Source: Chitinophagaceae bacterium
GTDB taxonomy: Bacteria > Bacteroidota > Bacteroidia > Chitinophagales > Chitinophagaceae
Length of the DNA stretch: 64,000 bases
Reading direction: 5' to 3'
Assembly (NCBI GenBank): GCA_019638595.1
Contig: JAHBTJ010000003.1
Span: 1-64,000 of the forward strand
Shown: positions 19,301 to 27,519 of the stretch, in pieces
Layout of the letters: each line of letters begins with the position of its first letter
How positions within the stretch are numbered: the first letter of the stretch is position 1
Translations under genes and position numbers: made by a program
Notes under the pieces: model-generated
Seen by the model: the letters and a program-made list of their open reading frames with translations, nothing else
Databases searched by the model: none
Told to the model about the DNA's origin: nothing

Positions 19301-19738
19301 GGGGTTAATACTGCTGCTACATTCAAGCATTCTGCTGAAGACAGGCAGACGATCGCCAACAGTATTAAAACCGTGCTTGATGGCTGGACCCCTTCTAACC
19401 AAAATACCATGATATCACAGGTTAGAAACTTTCGTTTTGCGCAGGATTCCAAATTCGATACATGGTGGGTAGAAGACGGATCCTTCATCAGGGGACAGAA
19501 TTTTATTGTAGGTTACTCGCTCCCGTCTTCAACGCTCGACAGGATGCGCATCAGCAAACTGCGTTTTTATGCGAGTGTACAAAACCTGTTTATCATTACA
19601 AAATATACAGGTTACGATCCTGAAGTTGATACTTACTTCAGCAGTTATGGAGCAAATGGATCCTTCTCGCAAAACCTTGATTTCTTCTCTTACCCACGCC
19701 CGCGGGTATGGAATTTAGGTGTAACGCTTAGTTTCTAA
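16334..19738 (+). CDS. SusC/RagA-family TonB-linked outer-membrane transporter with STN signalling domain
   Basis: A 1134-residue outer-membrane importer. Parts in order: a signal sequence around MAILLVLAFSMQTYAHSYG, an STN signalling domain (about 45-118, LKLENVKLKKVLQSIEDQGD), a CarboxypepD-regulatory-like domain (about 133-205, VTGKVISEKGEPLPGVSV), the TonB-box-like DIVVIGYGTVKKSDLTGSV, the plug with RGLGSINSSLDPLYVVDGV and AIYGARGANGVIMITTK, and a large barrel. The STN domain is the hallmark of receptors that signal to a FecR/ECF-sigma pair, and that pair is encoded immediately upstream. The SusD lipoprotein gene starts 9 bp later. The substrate is unknown, as no degrading enzyme is adjacent. 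Confidence 0.96.
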   Translation: MKKNECGATVGQRRLLIKSLLMTKMAILLVLAFSMQTYAHSYGQGISLKLENVKLKKVLQSIEDQGDFRFVYKDQLLRQARLVSIDVKNVSLPEVMDRILQNTNLTYRRLSDQLIVIVGDKVTEYDLAVKAIPVTGKVISEKGEPLPGVSVQEKGTNNGTTTKADGSFTLDVSSSSAILVFSYVGFKKVEVAANKAGELSNLILLADDNSLSDIVVIGYGTVKKSDLTGSVAVVKADKLMDMPVPNITQALQGKVAGVEVSVNSNAPGAGAKVRVRGLGSINSSLDPLYVVDGVAGVDGNSLNPNDIASIEVLKDASSTAIYGARGANGVIMITTKRGRSGGAKVTYDGNVNVAQLYRHVPALNSEEFIKVFNESFANGQKYDPAGGVWAPAKALNHTNYPLLFDANDKPLYNTNWEAEVYKPALSHNHQVNVQGGSDKTLYSVSLGYLNQDGIMTTSNFNRYSARFTLDTDVKSWLKVGGNLSVIKSLQRMVSDGNGGLNVPRMVSEAVPIIPIKYPDGTWAGNSDIAGLEGGANPVHIANNRYSLNNTFQTLGNTYLLFKLAKGLEFKSDFGFNLNNQKNNFYSAGDLHNLSKDQGGVANLNTYQNSYWQSENYLTYNTELSNGHKMTALLGASWQEYNQERVRAETQNFIDDIFQWHYLQAGTLRSQSQSQDYKWAMNSYFARVTYNIADKYLFTATGRYDGSSKFGKNNKYAFFPSVGAAWRISEEDFMKNNMNSPISDLKIRASYGGSGNQEIGQYQSIAQIQPSSGVLNGAASATLIPSYLGNPDLKWEVSMQADVGLELGLFNNRINLNVDYYNRVTKDLLLQAPIPWSAGLNNNFVYINVGSVRNAGFEVNLNTVNIQSRDFTWSTNFIFSTNKNKILKLKDGNADIFPGPNFLGQTNILRVGEPIGSFWGRTRLGTYGEHEADLAASRNLKPGDRKYLYNDDGSENYSIIGRAYPKWTGTFSSTMNYKNWDFSFDIRFVQGVNTAATFKHSAEDRQTIANSIKTVLDGWTPSNQNTMISQVRNFRFAQDSKFDTWWVEDGSFIRGQNFIVGYSLPSSTLDRMRISKLRFYASVQNLFIITKYTGYDPEVDTYFSSYGANGSFSQNLDFFSYPRPRVWNLGVTLSF

Positions 19739-19746
19739 TTTCAAAA

Positions 19747-21276
19747 ATGAGAATCATGAAAAAATTAAAATATCATATAGCTGCGTTGGTCGGTGCACTA
19801 GTCCTGACCACTTCGTGCAAAAAATTTCTTGAAGAAGAGCCTACTAATTTTATAACGCCCGACTCAAAGTTGTCAAGTGAAAAAGTGGCCCGCGCCTTAA
19901 CGAATGCCTGTTACCAGTTCCTGCAGGCTTCCATGCTGGGAGGCCAGGCATCCTCTTACGGCGGAAATACCTGGAACCTGATGGAGTTCATGACAGGAAA
20001 AGCAGATAGTGACCTGGGACAAACAGGCTATATCAACTTTCAAAATCTCAGCTATAATGCCACTTCTTTTTATGTGGATACATGGTGGCAGAATTTGTAC
20101 AAAGGCATAGGCGCCTGTAACCAGGCAATTGAACAAATTCCCGGTATTACTGCGCTTGGTTTAACCGAAGAAAAAAAGACGAACATGCTTGCGGAAGCCC
20201 GTACCATGCGAGCGCTGTTTTATTTTTACCTGGCGCGTATGTATGGCGCGGTACCTGCCGTAACGGAGGTTCCTAAAAGCGTGAGCGGATTGAATTTGCC
20301 CCGCACCTCTGCAAAGGAGATCTACGATAATATCATCATCCCCGACTTACTGCTTGCCGAGCAAGCTACGCTGCCCTGGCAGGATAATACCGGACTGATT
20401 TCTAAAGGCGCGGTAAAATCAATTCTGGCAGATGTGTATCTTACGTATGCAGGAGCTGCTATTAACGGCGGGCAACAGTATTATGCAGAGTCTGCGAAAC
20501 GTTCTCTGGAAGTGGTGCAAAACGGGGGGTATACGCTTTTCCCGGAGTATAGAGATATGAGGTTGCCTGCCAATAAAAACAAAGGAGAATTTATTTTCCA
20601 GGTACAATATGCGGCGAGCATCCCGTCTAATAACCCGCTCACTCCTTTAAATGTTCCAAACTATTCCCGTATTTCAAAATATTCTGATGAGTACGGTTCC
20701 GTAGTACCTACAGATGAATTTATCGCATCCTTTCCTGCAGGTGATAAACGTGTGAAGGAGCAACAATACTTCTATTCCACCTATCCCAACGCAAGTACAG
20801 GTGTGCCGGTGAATTTTGGGCACCATTACATATTTAAATGGTTCGATTCAACGGCTGCATTAAGTACATTAAGGTCTGATCTTAACTATGCATTGTATCG
20901 TTTACCGGATGTAATGTTGTTGTATGCGGAGGCCTCCAACCGTGCTGAAGGAACGCCTAATTCAACGGCTATCAGTTATGTAAATCAAATCAGAGAAAGA
21001 GCTGAGCTTGATCCTATCGGTGCTATGAGCCAGGACGCTTTTGAAAAAGAAGTGTGGTCGCAGCGCTATTTTGAGCTATGCTACGAAAATAAAATGTGGT
21101 TTGATATGTTGCGGACACGCAAGGTTAGAAACGATATTACCGGTAACTGGGATGATTTTATTGGCCATAAAACAGTATTTAACGGTACGTTTAGCGAAAA
21201 GCAATTACTCTTCCCTGTTCCAAAGCAGGAGATAGATGTAAATCCGAATCTTTTACCGAACAATACCGGGTTCTAA
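19747..21276 (+). CDS. SusD/RagB-family surface lipoprotein
   Basis: A 509-residue lipid-anchored substrate-capture lid for the SusC channel encoded 9 bp upstream. The N-terminus has a lipoprotein signal with the lipobox LTTSC (Cys24 from the first ATG; a second ATG three codons later is possible). SusD features include the N-terminal KFLEEEPTNFITPDS segment, the TPR-like helices (MLAEARTMRALFYFYLARMYG) and the C-terminal YINQIRERA-like segment (YVNQIRERAELDPIG) with LLFPVPKQEIDVNPNL. It ends the uptake operon: a strong hairpin follows. Confidence 0.96.
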   Translation: MRIMKKLKYHIAALVGALVLTTSCKKFLEEEPTNFITPDSKLSSEKVARALTNACYQFLQASMLGGQASSYGGNTWNLMEFMTGKADSDLGQTGYINFQNLSYNATSFYVDTWWQNLYKGIGACNQAIEQIPGITALGLTEEKKTNMLAEARTMRALFYFYLARMYGAVPAVTEVPKSVSGLNLPRTSAKEIYDNIIIPDLLLAEQATLPWQDNTGLISKGAVKSILADVYLTYAGAAINGGQQYYAESAKRSLEVVQNGGYTLFPEYRDMRLPANKNKGEFIFQVQYAASIPSNNPLTPLNVPNYSRISKYSDEYGSVVPTDEFIASFPAGDKRVKEQQYFYSTYPNASTGVPVNFGHHYIFKWFDSTAALSTLRSDLNYALYRLPDVMLLYAEASNRAEGTPNSTAISYVNQIRERAELDPIGAMSQDAFEKEVWSQRYFELCYENKMWFDMLRTRKVRNDITGNWDDFIGHKTVFNGTFSEKQLLFPVPKQEIDVNPNLLPNNTGF

Positions 21277-21299
21277 GATCATTTTCGGTTGAGTTGATA

Positions 21300-21334
21300 A
21301 AAGCAGGGCTGTTATAAAAAGCAGCCCCTGCTTT
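21300..21334. terminator. Bidirectional terminator hairpin
   Basis: Arms aaagcagggctg (21300-21311) and cagcccctgcttt (21322-21334) pair with a single bulged base around a short A-rich loop. It is flanked by AT-rich sequence and lies between the convergent SusD and membrane-peptidase-like genes, so it can end transcripts from both sides. Confidence 0.75.
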
Positions 21335-21366
21335 GTTTATTGCATACAGCCCCTGTATGTAAATCC

Positions 21367-22197
21367 TTATTTTACCTCTATATGTATATGATCATCGTGC
21401 CGTACGGAATGACAACCGTGAAACCTGATTTTGTTGTCGCTGAGGTTCATCCTGGTTTGCAGGTGTGGTTCAATAAATATTTTTTCTATCTTTTTTTCTG
21501 CAGCAAGGTTCCGGATAAGCGCTTTGGTTTGCTCCTCATCCAGTTTATAGTTTGCTTTATTTTCCTGCGGTATATACCGTTGTAAAGCTGAGTATTGCCG
21601 GTAGCCTTTCATCTGGCAATACACGGTGGTATTAATTTCACCAGGCAACGGTTCTTCGCATATTCCATAACCCAGCCACGAAGGGCTGCCGTTTACAGGG
21701 CCTCCTGTTTTACTGTTTGTATAACGGAAAGCGATATCCAGCTTTTTGCCATCGTGATGACTGAGATGCGGCAGGAGCGGAAATCCGTTGATGAAAGGAA
21801 ATCCCGCATCCAGGTAATTAACAACACTGCCGGGAAATTTTTTGTTAAGCGCTGTAGCGGCGTTCGTTACCGCTGTTTTTACATCTTCGCGTATATAATG
21901 CCTGTTTAAAAGAGGCGTTAATATAGTAAGAGGTTTTAAATGATTGTTTTCAAATACAGGCAAAGGTATTTTTCCATACGATTTCGCTGTAGGAGGTATA
22001 ATAAGCCATGAACAAATGATATATACCAGCAGGAATATGCCTGTCTTTGCTCCGGTCCTTGCCCACCAGCTATCAATTCTTTTATTGAGTTGGGAAGATA
22101 TAAGCAGGGAAAGCAGGTAAATAATTCCTCCCACCTGGGTTAAAATAGTAAGTACAATAAAAACGGCCAGTGAAATAAAAAATCTGAAAACTTTCAA
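21367..22197 (-). CDS. Membrane protein with an M15/M74-like zinc peptidase signature
   Basis: 276 residues. Two to three hydrophobic helices occupy residues 1-70 (FRFFISLAVFIVLTILTQVG and TGIFLLVYIICSWLIIPP); the remainder is probably periplasmic. It contains HHDGKKLD, which fits the H-x6-D zinc-binding pattern, and near the C-terminus HDDHIHIEV, which fits the HxH ligand motif, as in the LAS/MEROPS M15-M74 group of D,D-peptidases and murein endopeptidases. I therefore suggest a membrane-anchored peptidoglycan peptidase. I do not recognise a named family, and a structural relative without activity is possible. It is 14 bp after the glycerate kinase gene on the same strand, so likely co-transcribed. 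Confidence 0.65.
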   Translation of the reverse strand: MKVFRFFISLAVFIVLTILTQVGGIIYLLSLLISSQLNKRIDSWWARTGAKTGIFLLVYIICSWLIIPPTAKSYGKIPLPVFENNHLKPLTILTPLLNRHYIREDVKTAVTNAATALNKKFPGSVVNYLDAGFPFINGFPLLPHLSHHDGKKLDIAFRYTNSKTGGPVNGSPSWLGYGICEEPLPGEINTTVYCQMKGYRQYSALQRYIPQENKANYKLDEEQTKALIRNLAAEKKIEKIFIEPHLQTRMNLSDNKIRFHGCHSVRHDDHIHIEVK

Positions 22198-22211
22198 GGT
22201 AAAAGGTTTAG

Positions 22212-23546
22212 TTACTTGTTGGTAATGTTATTTTGGGGAATTGCCAGCCCAACCACCATATCCATCACGTTGGTTTGGGTAGGTCCTGTAATAACCAGTC
22301 CTCCTGTTTGTTTGAAAAAATGATAGGCGTCATTATTCCTGAGAAAAGAGCGCGGATCAAGATGAAGCGATTTGGCCTTTTCCAGGATAGAGCGGTCGGC
22401 TATGGCGCCGGTAGCATCGGTAGGTCCGTCTGTACCATCGGTTCCGCCGCACAGTATGCTTATCTTTTTTTCATTACTGTTTTTATTATCGTGCATGGTA
22501 TTGAGTGCGGCCAATGCAAATTGCTGGTTGCGACCACCTTTTCCTTTTCCCCTGATGGTAACAGTTGTTTCCCCTCCCCATAAAAGGCAGTAAGGCTTAT
22601 CCGTTGGTTGCACAACCATTTTTTCCATAAAAGCTGTTGCCTGTTCTTCCGCCTCACCGGTAAGTGGGGGAGATATGATCTCTGCAACGTACCCCAGCTT
22701 TTCCGCTTTTAGCTTAGCGGCTCCCAGGGCAATGTTGTTGGTTGCCACCAGCCTGTTGTATACTTTATTGAATACCGGGTCATTTTCATCAGGAGTATCA
22801 GGTATTTCCCCGTGCAGTCCTTTTGTCAGCCAGGCTTTTACGGGGGAAGTGATCTTTTCCTGTAATCCATATTTTTCAATCACTTTCCATGCATCTGTAA
22901 AGCTGCTGTTATCCGGTACCGTTAGTCCGCTGGCTATTACGGAAAGATCATCACCCGGCACATCGCTCAGGATCAGCGCGATCACTGTTGCGGAAGTATG
23001 CCGCATCAATTGCCCGCCCTTAATGAGCGAAAGATGCTTGCGTATGCAGTTGATCTCGTTGATGGCGGCGCCACAATCAAGCAGCAATGCAGAAATATGT
23101 TGTAAGTCGCTCAGCGCGCAGCCCGGCGGCAGATCGGATAGCAGGGCAGAAGCGCCCCCGCTTATCAGCATGATAATGGTATCTTCCGCTTTTGTTCCTG
23201 TAAGCAATTGAACAACCGCCTTCCCACCTGCTATGCTTTTTTCATCAGGCACGGGGTGACCGGCTTCAATGGTTTTACATATTTTCAACGGAAGCGCGTG
23301 TTGATATTTGGTAACTACTATTCCCTTCGCTATATGGCTGCCCAAAATTTTTTCGGTTTCTGCGGCCATGGCTGCCGCGGCTTTACCAACCGATACTATA
23401 TATACCTTTCCCCGGGCGATATTGAATTCTTTTGTTCCGGCAATAATGCTGCCATTATTGTAGGTCAGGTTCAACGGGATAAATACCGCTGGTTTCACCG
23501 CGCTTACGCCTGCTAAAAAAATATCTTTTAAATGCTGTAGGGCCAT
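22212..23546 (-). CDS. Glycerate 2-kinase (MOFRL/DUF4147 family)
   Basis: A 444-residue cytoplasmic enzyme of the GckA/TtuD type that phosphorylates D-glycerate to 2-phosphoglycerate with ATP. The N-terminal DUF4147 domain shows KVYIVSVGKAAAAMA, GHPVPDEKS and MLISGGASALLS; the C-terminal MOFRL part has LLWGGETTVTIRGKGKGGRNQQ and LCGGTDGTDGPTDATGA. All hallmark glycine-rich motifs are intact. It probably salvages glycerate from serine, glyoxylate or sugar-acid routes. It precedes the membrane-peptidase-like gene by 14 bp. Confidence 0.93.
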   Translation of the reverse strand: MALQHLKDIFLAGVSAVKPAVFIPLNLTYNNGSIIAGTKEFNIARGKVYIVSVGKAAAAMAAETEKILGSHIAKGIVVTKYQHALPLKICKTIEAGHPVPDEKSIAGGKAVVQLLTGTKAEDTIIMLISGGASALLSDLPPGCALSDLQHISALLLDCGAAINEINCIRKHLSLIKGGQLMRHTSATVIALILSDVPGDDLSVIASGLTVPDNSSFTDAWKVIEKYGLQEKITSPVKAWLTKGLHGEIPDTPDENDPVFNKVYNRLVATNNIALGAAKLKAEKLGYVAEIISPPLTGEAEEQATAFMEKMVVQPTDKPYCLLWGGETTVTIRGKGKGGRNQQFALAALNTMHDNKNSNEKKISILCGGTDGTDGPTDATGAIADRSILEKAKSLHLDPRSFLRNNDAYHFFKQTGGLVITGPTQTNVMDMVVGLAIPQNNITNK

Positions 23547-23569
23547 GAACGAAATTAAAGAAAGTATAT

Positions 23570-23900
23570 GGCTTTCAGCTATGAGCCGTGAGCTATGAGC
23601 AATCAGCTTTCAGCTATGTATGTGGTTTATGGTTTTTTGTTTGTAGTTGATAACCACAAATAGCTATCAGCAATCGGCTATGAGCCTTCTGCTATCAGGG
23701 GCTTATTGAAATGCTACAAATCCGGAATGCACCCTGGAACTTGCAAATAGCTTTGAGCAGTCAGCTATGGGCTATGAGAAAACAAACTACAAACCCGAAA
23801 CTATAAACCACAAACCCGAAACTTGCAACCTGTAACTTGTAACCTGCCCCCCAACCTGCAACAGCCATCAAATCTCAAATTTCAAATCTCAAATCCATCA
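23570..23900. repeat. Low-complexity intergenic repeat tract, copy 2 (long)
   Basis: Most of the 492-bp gap between the glycerate kinase and the hydroxyacyl-CoA dehydrogenase genes is made of recurring words: agctatgagc and cagctatg variants (23577-23780), then aaactacaaacccgaaac/ctataaacc words (23784-23830), then acctgcaac/acttgtaac words, and finally caaatctcaaat words (23870-23895). These match, largely as reverse complements, the words at 2556-2690. No coding frame is supported here. Confidence 0.65.
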
Positions 23901-23920
23901 TCCCTAAACCCCAAACAATA

Positions 23921-23973
23921 AACTAATTTATATTACCTTCGGTATATAAATTAGTTGTTTAGCTAACTAATTT
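23921..23973. promoter_or_regulatory. Palindromic operator upstream of the beta-oxidation gene
   Basis: aactaatttatat at 23921-23933 pairs perfectly with atataaattagtt at 23944-23956, and acc/ggt extends the stem across a ttc turn with one bulged base. The half-site aactaattt recurs at 23965-23973, giving a second dyad ttagtt-N8-aactaa (23951-23970). Repeated palindromic half-sites 66 bp ahead of a fatty-acid oxidation gene resemble a TetR/FadR-type operator. No such regulator gene is in the window. Confidence 0.6.
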
Positions 23974-24038
23974 CATGAAACAGGATTTTCAGCCATTGAA
24001 AAGACCATCCAACCAATAAAAAGCAAAAAGATATTCGG

Positions 24039-26450
24039 ATGAAAAGGATCATCAAAAAAGTAGCGGTATTAGGTTCAGGTGTTATGGGGTCGCGTATTGC
24101 CTGTCATTTTGCCGGAGTAGGTATCCCGGTATTGCTGCTTGATATCGCACCTAAAGAGCTGAACGATGCTGAAAAAGCAAAAGGGCTGTCACTGGATAGT
24201 CCTGCGGTAAAAAACCGTATAGTAAATGAAGCGCTGTCGGCAGCCGTTAAATCCAATCCGTCGCCGGTATATACCAAAGAGGCGGTGAATAAGATCAAAA
24301 CAGGCAACTTCACTGATAACATGAAGGATATTACCGGCTATGACTGGATAATAGAAGTAGTGGTAGAAAGGCTGGATATAAAACAATCTGTTTTAAGCGA
24401 GGTAGATAAATACCGCAAGCCCGGCACGTTGATCACTTCCAACACATCCGGCATTCCTATTCATTTTATGGCGGAAGGAAGAAGTGATGATTTTAAAAAA
24501 CATTTTTGCGGAACGCACTTTTTTAATCCGCCCCGTTATCTGCGCCTGCTGGAAATTATCCCCACTTCGTATACCGATAAAGGAGTAATAGATTTCCTGT
24601 TGTATTTTGGAGATTTGCACCTGGGAAAAACTACAGTGCTGTGTAAAGATACTCCCGCATTTATCGCCAACAGGATAGGGGTATACAGCATGGCTGCCAT
24701 TTTTAAGCTGCTTGAAAAATTGCAATTAACCATTGATGAAGTAGAGGCGTTGACAGGGCCTGTTATTGGCAGGCCTAAATCTGCTACGTTCCGCACGGCC
24801 GATGTGGTGGGCATTGATACTTTGGTGAAAGTAGCGAAAGGGGTATACGATAATTGCCCCGACGACGAAGCCCGCGACACTTTTATAATGCCGGCATGGG
24901 TGGAAAAATTAGTAGAGAATAAATGGCTGGGCGATAAAACCGGGCAGGGGTTTTTTAAAAAAACAAAATCCAAAGATGGTGCTTCAGAAATACTCGTGCT
25001 TAATCTTTCTACGTTTGAATACGAAGCAAGAAAGAAGCCCCGGTTTGCCACTATAGAAGCTGCCAAACCGATAGATGATCTGAAGCAGCGTATTAAAATG
25101 CTGATGACCGGCCAGGATAAAGCAGGCGAGTTTTACCGGCTGTTTCATTATTCGTTGTTTTCTTATATATCACATCGTATTCCCGAAATATCGGATGAGG
25201 TATATAGAATAGACGATGCCATGAAAGCCGGCTTTGGCTGGGAGATAGGGGCTTTTGAAACCTGGGATGCGCTGGGTGTGGAAAGAACGGCGAAAGCCAT
25301 GAAGGAAGCTGGTTTTACAGTGGCAGAATGGGTGGAAAAAATGCTTTCAGATGGAAATACATCTTTCTACAAAATTGAAAATGGCAGGAAGTTGTGTTAT
25401 TCTCCCGTATCGGGCAGCTATGTTTCTGTTGTTACTGAAGAAACAGCCAATGCGTTCATTGTGATGAAGAATTTTGCTGGGCAAACTGTTTGGAAGAACA
25501 GTGCGGCCAATGTGTATCATTTGGGGGATGATGTATTAGGACTGGAATGGAATACCAAAATGGGAACCATTGGCGGGGAGGTGCTGGAAGGCATACAGAA
25601 GGGGATAGCGCTGGCTGAGGAAAAATACAAAGGCATAGTAATCGCCAATGATTCACAGAATTTTTCTGCTGGCGCCAACGTGGGCATGATCTTCATGTTT
25701 GCGGTAGAGCAGGAATACGATGAGCTGGACATGGCAGTTCGTGCTTTTCAGAATACCATGATGCGCGCCAGGTATTCGAGTATACCGGTAGTAGTAGCAC
25801 CACACGCCCTTACCCTGGGCGGCGCTTGTGAACTGAGCCTGCACAGCGATAAAGTTTTTCCGGCGGCCGAGTCGTATATTGGATTAGTAGAGCTGGGTGT
25901 AGGGTTGATCCCCGGTGGTGGTGGCACCAAAGAGTTTGTATTGCGCGCGGCCGATGAGCTGCATGAAGGAGAGCCGGATAACAATACTTTAAAGAACCGT
26001 TTCCTCACTATTGCAACGGCAAAAGTATCTACCAGCGCTTTTGAAGCATTTGATCTGGGCATATTAAGGAAAGGGCATGATGAGGTGATCATCAATCCTG
26101 ACCGGAGGATAGCGGCAGGTAAAGCGAGTGTAATTGAAATGTATGACAATGGGTATGTAACGCCCGTACAACGTACCGATATAAGGGTATTAGGGCGTTC
26201 CGGACTGGGCGCGTTATACGCCGGCATCAACAGTATGTGGCGTGCTAACTATGCTACTGATCACGATGTGGTAGTGGCTAAAAAGCTCGCGTATGTAATG
26301 TGTGGAGGAGATTTAAGTGAACCTTCGCTGGTGAGTGAGCAATACCTGCTCGATCTGGAGCGGGAAGCTTTTTTAAGCTTGTGTGGCGAGAAAAAAACAC
26401 TTGAGCGTATACAAAGTGTGTTGAAGGGAGGTAAGCCGGTAAGGAATTAG
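24039..26450 (+). CDS. 3-hydroxyacyl-CoA dehydrogenase / enoyl-CoA hydratase fusion (FadN-like)
   Basis: An 803-residue bifunctional beta-oxidation enzyme that hydrates trans-2-enoyl-CoA and oxidises the resulting 3-hydroxyacyl-CoA with NAD. The order is dehydrogenase first: Rossmann motif VLGSGVMGSRIACHFAG at the N-terminus, then HFFNPPRYLRLLEIIPT and DTPAFIANRIG. The hydratase domain follows in the last 300 residues (FSAGANVGMIF, GGACELSLHSDKVFPAAE, GVGLIPGGGGTKEF). This order matches Bacillus FadN and many Bacteroidota proteins, opposite to E. coli FadB. Thiolase and acyl-CoA dehydrogenase genes usually follow; here the next gene is a convergent AraC regulator 6 bp away, so it is alone. 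Confidence 0.93.
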   Translation: MKRIIKKVAVLGSGVMGSRIACHFAGVGIPVLLLDIAPKELNDAEKAKGLSLDSPAVKNRIVNEALSAAVKSNPSPVYTKEAVNKIKTGNFTDNMKDITGYDWIIEVVVERLDIKQSVLSEVDKYRKPGTLITSNTSGIPIHFMAEGRSDDFKKHFCGTHFFNPPRYLRLLEIIPTSYTDKGVIDFLLYFGDLHLGKTTVLCKDTPAFIANRIGVYSMAAIFKLLEKLQLTIDEVEALTGPVIGRPKSATFRTADVVGIDTLVKVAKGVYDNCPDDEARDTFIMPAWVEKLVENKWLGDKTGQGFFKKTKSKDGASEILVLNLSTFEYEARKKPRFATIEAAKPIDDLKQRIKMLMTGQDKAGEFYRLFHYSLFSYISHRIPEISDEVYRIDDAMKAGFGWEIGAFETWDALGVERTAKAMKEAGFTVAEWVEKMLSDGNTSFYKIENGRKLCYSPVSGSYVSVVTEETANAFIVMKNFAGQTVWKNSAANVYHLGDDVLGLEWNTKMGTIGGEVLEGIQKGIALAEEKYKGIVIANDSQNFSAGANVGMIFMFAVEQEYDELDMAVRAFQNTMMRARYSSIPVVVAPHALTLGGACELSLHSDKVFPAAESYIGLVELGVGLIPGGGGTKEFVLRAADELHEGEPDNNTLKNRFLTIATAKVSTSAFEAFDLGILRKGHDEVIINPDRRIAAGKASVIEMYDNGYVTPVQRTDIRVLGRSGLGALYAGINSMWRANYATDHDVVVAKKLAYVMCGGDLSEPSLVSEQYLLDLEREAFLSLCGEKKTLERIQSVLKGGKPVRN

Positions 26451-26456
26451 GAAAGA

Positions 26457-27332
26457 TCACAGCAGGTTCTGCCTGTATTTTTTCGCGTACGCTTTTGCTG
26501 TTAAACCGGTTATAAGCTTAAACTGCCGGTTAAAGTGAGAAATATTGTTGTAGCCGGTTTCATAACATATTTGCGTGATGGTCATTTCTTTTTTTACGAG
26601 TAGTTTACAAGCGTTCAGGATACGGACTTCATTTAAAAATTCAGAGAATGTTTTTTGCGTTCTGGATTTAAAATAACGGCAGAAGGAAGATACGGTCAGG
26701 TTCGACAGGCTGGCAATTTCCTCCACTGTAATATCGTCTGCAAAATGCTGCATAATGTAATTCATCACCACATTAATGCGCTCTGTGTCTGAAGTATTTA
26801 CGGTGCTGGTGTAGCCTGCGCTGGAAAGCAACTCATAATCTTTTGTAAGTGCTATTGTTTCCAGCGTTTTTAGAAAGAGGAGTAATCTTTCCATGCCGGT
26901 TGCGGCTACAACATCCTTAACAAGTCCCGATATTTTCCGGTGATCGGCACCCTGTATTAAAACGCCCTGTTGCCCTCTTTCGAATAGTTTTTTGATATGC
27001 ATGCATTCCGGTAAGTCAAAAAATCCGTTACCCAGCACATCATCCCGGAAATGTATAACATACACATCAACAAACAACGCTTTATTTCCCTGGTAAAAAT
27101 CATTATCGTTTTTCCAAACATGGGGCAGGTTCGAGCTGATGAACATCAGGTCGCCATCGGAAAAATTCCCGATATGATTTCCCATAAAACGGATGCCGTA
27201 GCTCTTTTCCACAAAGATGATCTCATGCTCAGGATGATAATGCCAGGGGTAATCCATGTACGGTGTGATCTCTCTTTTCACCGTAATGGATGATGCATGC
27301 TGAACAGGAATTTTTTCCAGCTTAGGCTGCAT
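26457..27332 (-). CDS. AraC-family transcriptional regulator
   Basis: A 291-residue DNA-binding regulator with an N-terminal cupin-like sensor (MDYPWHYHPEHEIIFVEKS, about 25-100) and two C-terminal helix-turn-helix units (about 185-288: ITVEEIASLSNLTVSSFCRYFK and MTITQICYETGYNNISHFNRQF). The YHPEHE sequence is common in sugar-responsive AraC members. It is divergent from the sugar porter gene with 187 bp between, and probably controls the catabolic genes to its right. A small dyad, attcgt (27487-27492) and acgaat (27497-27502), in that gap is a possible binding site. Confidence 0.92.
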   Translation of the reverse strand: MQPKLEKIPVQHASSITVKREITPYMDYPWHYHPEHEIIFVEKSYGIRFMGNHIGNFSDGDLMFISSNLPHVWKNDNDFYQGNKALFVDVYVIHFRDDVLGNGFFDLPECMHIKKLFERGQQGVLIQGADHRKISGLVKDVVAATGMERLLLFLKTLETIALTKDYELLSSAGYTSTVNTSDTERINVVMNYIMQHFADDITVEEIASLSNLTVSSFCRYFKSRTQKTFSEFLNEVRILNACKLLVKKEMTITQICYETGYNNISHFNRQFKLITGLTAKAYAKKYRQNLL

Positions 27333-27519
27333 TGAAATGCGTTTGTATTGTTAATAAAAGTGCAGTATAGGATTTTTTGATGAAAAAATAGTGTTATAAA
27401 TGGAAAAGTCAGTCGTATTCCTTCGATAAAAAGAGCAATAATTTCGAACTGTCAATAAGGCTCCTGCTGGTTGTAATGAAGCAGCTATTCGTTCATACGA
27501 ATCTTTAAGTAATTGGTAT

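Noticed and set aside
22675-23211. A 178-residue plus-strand frame opposite the glycerate kinase gene
   Set aside because: It lies fully within the antisense of a clear enzyme gene and shows no recognisable motif.
23570-23900. Short repeats considered as CRISPR or as an iteron origin
   Set aside because: Words are degenerate, unevenly spaced and occur at two other gaps; there are no spacers, no cas genes and no rep or dnaA gene.
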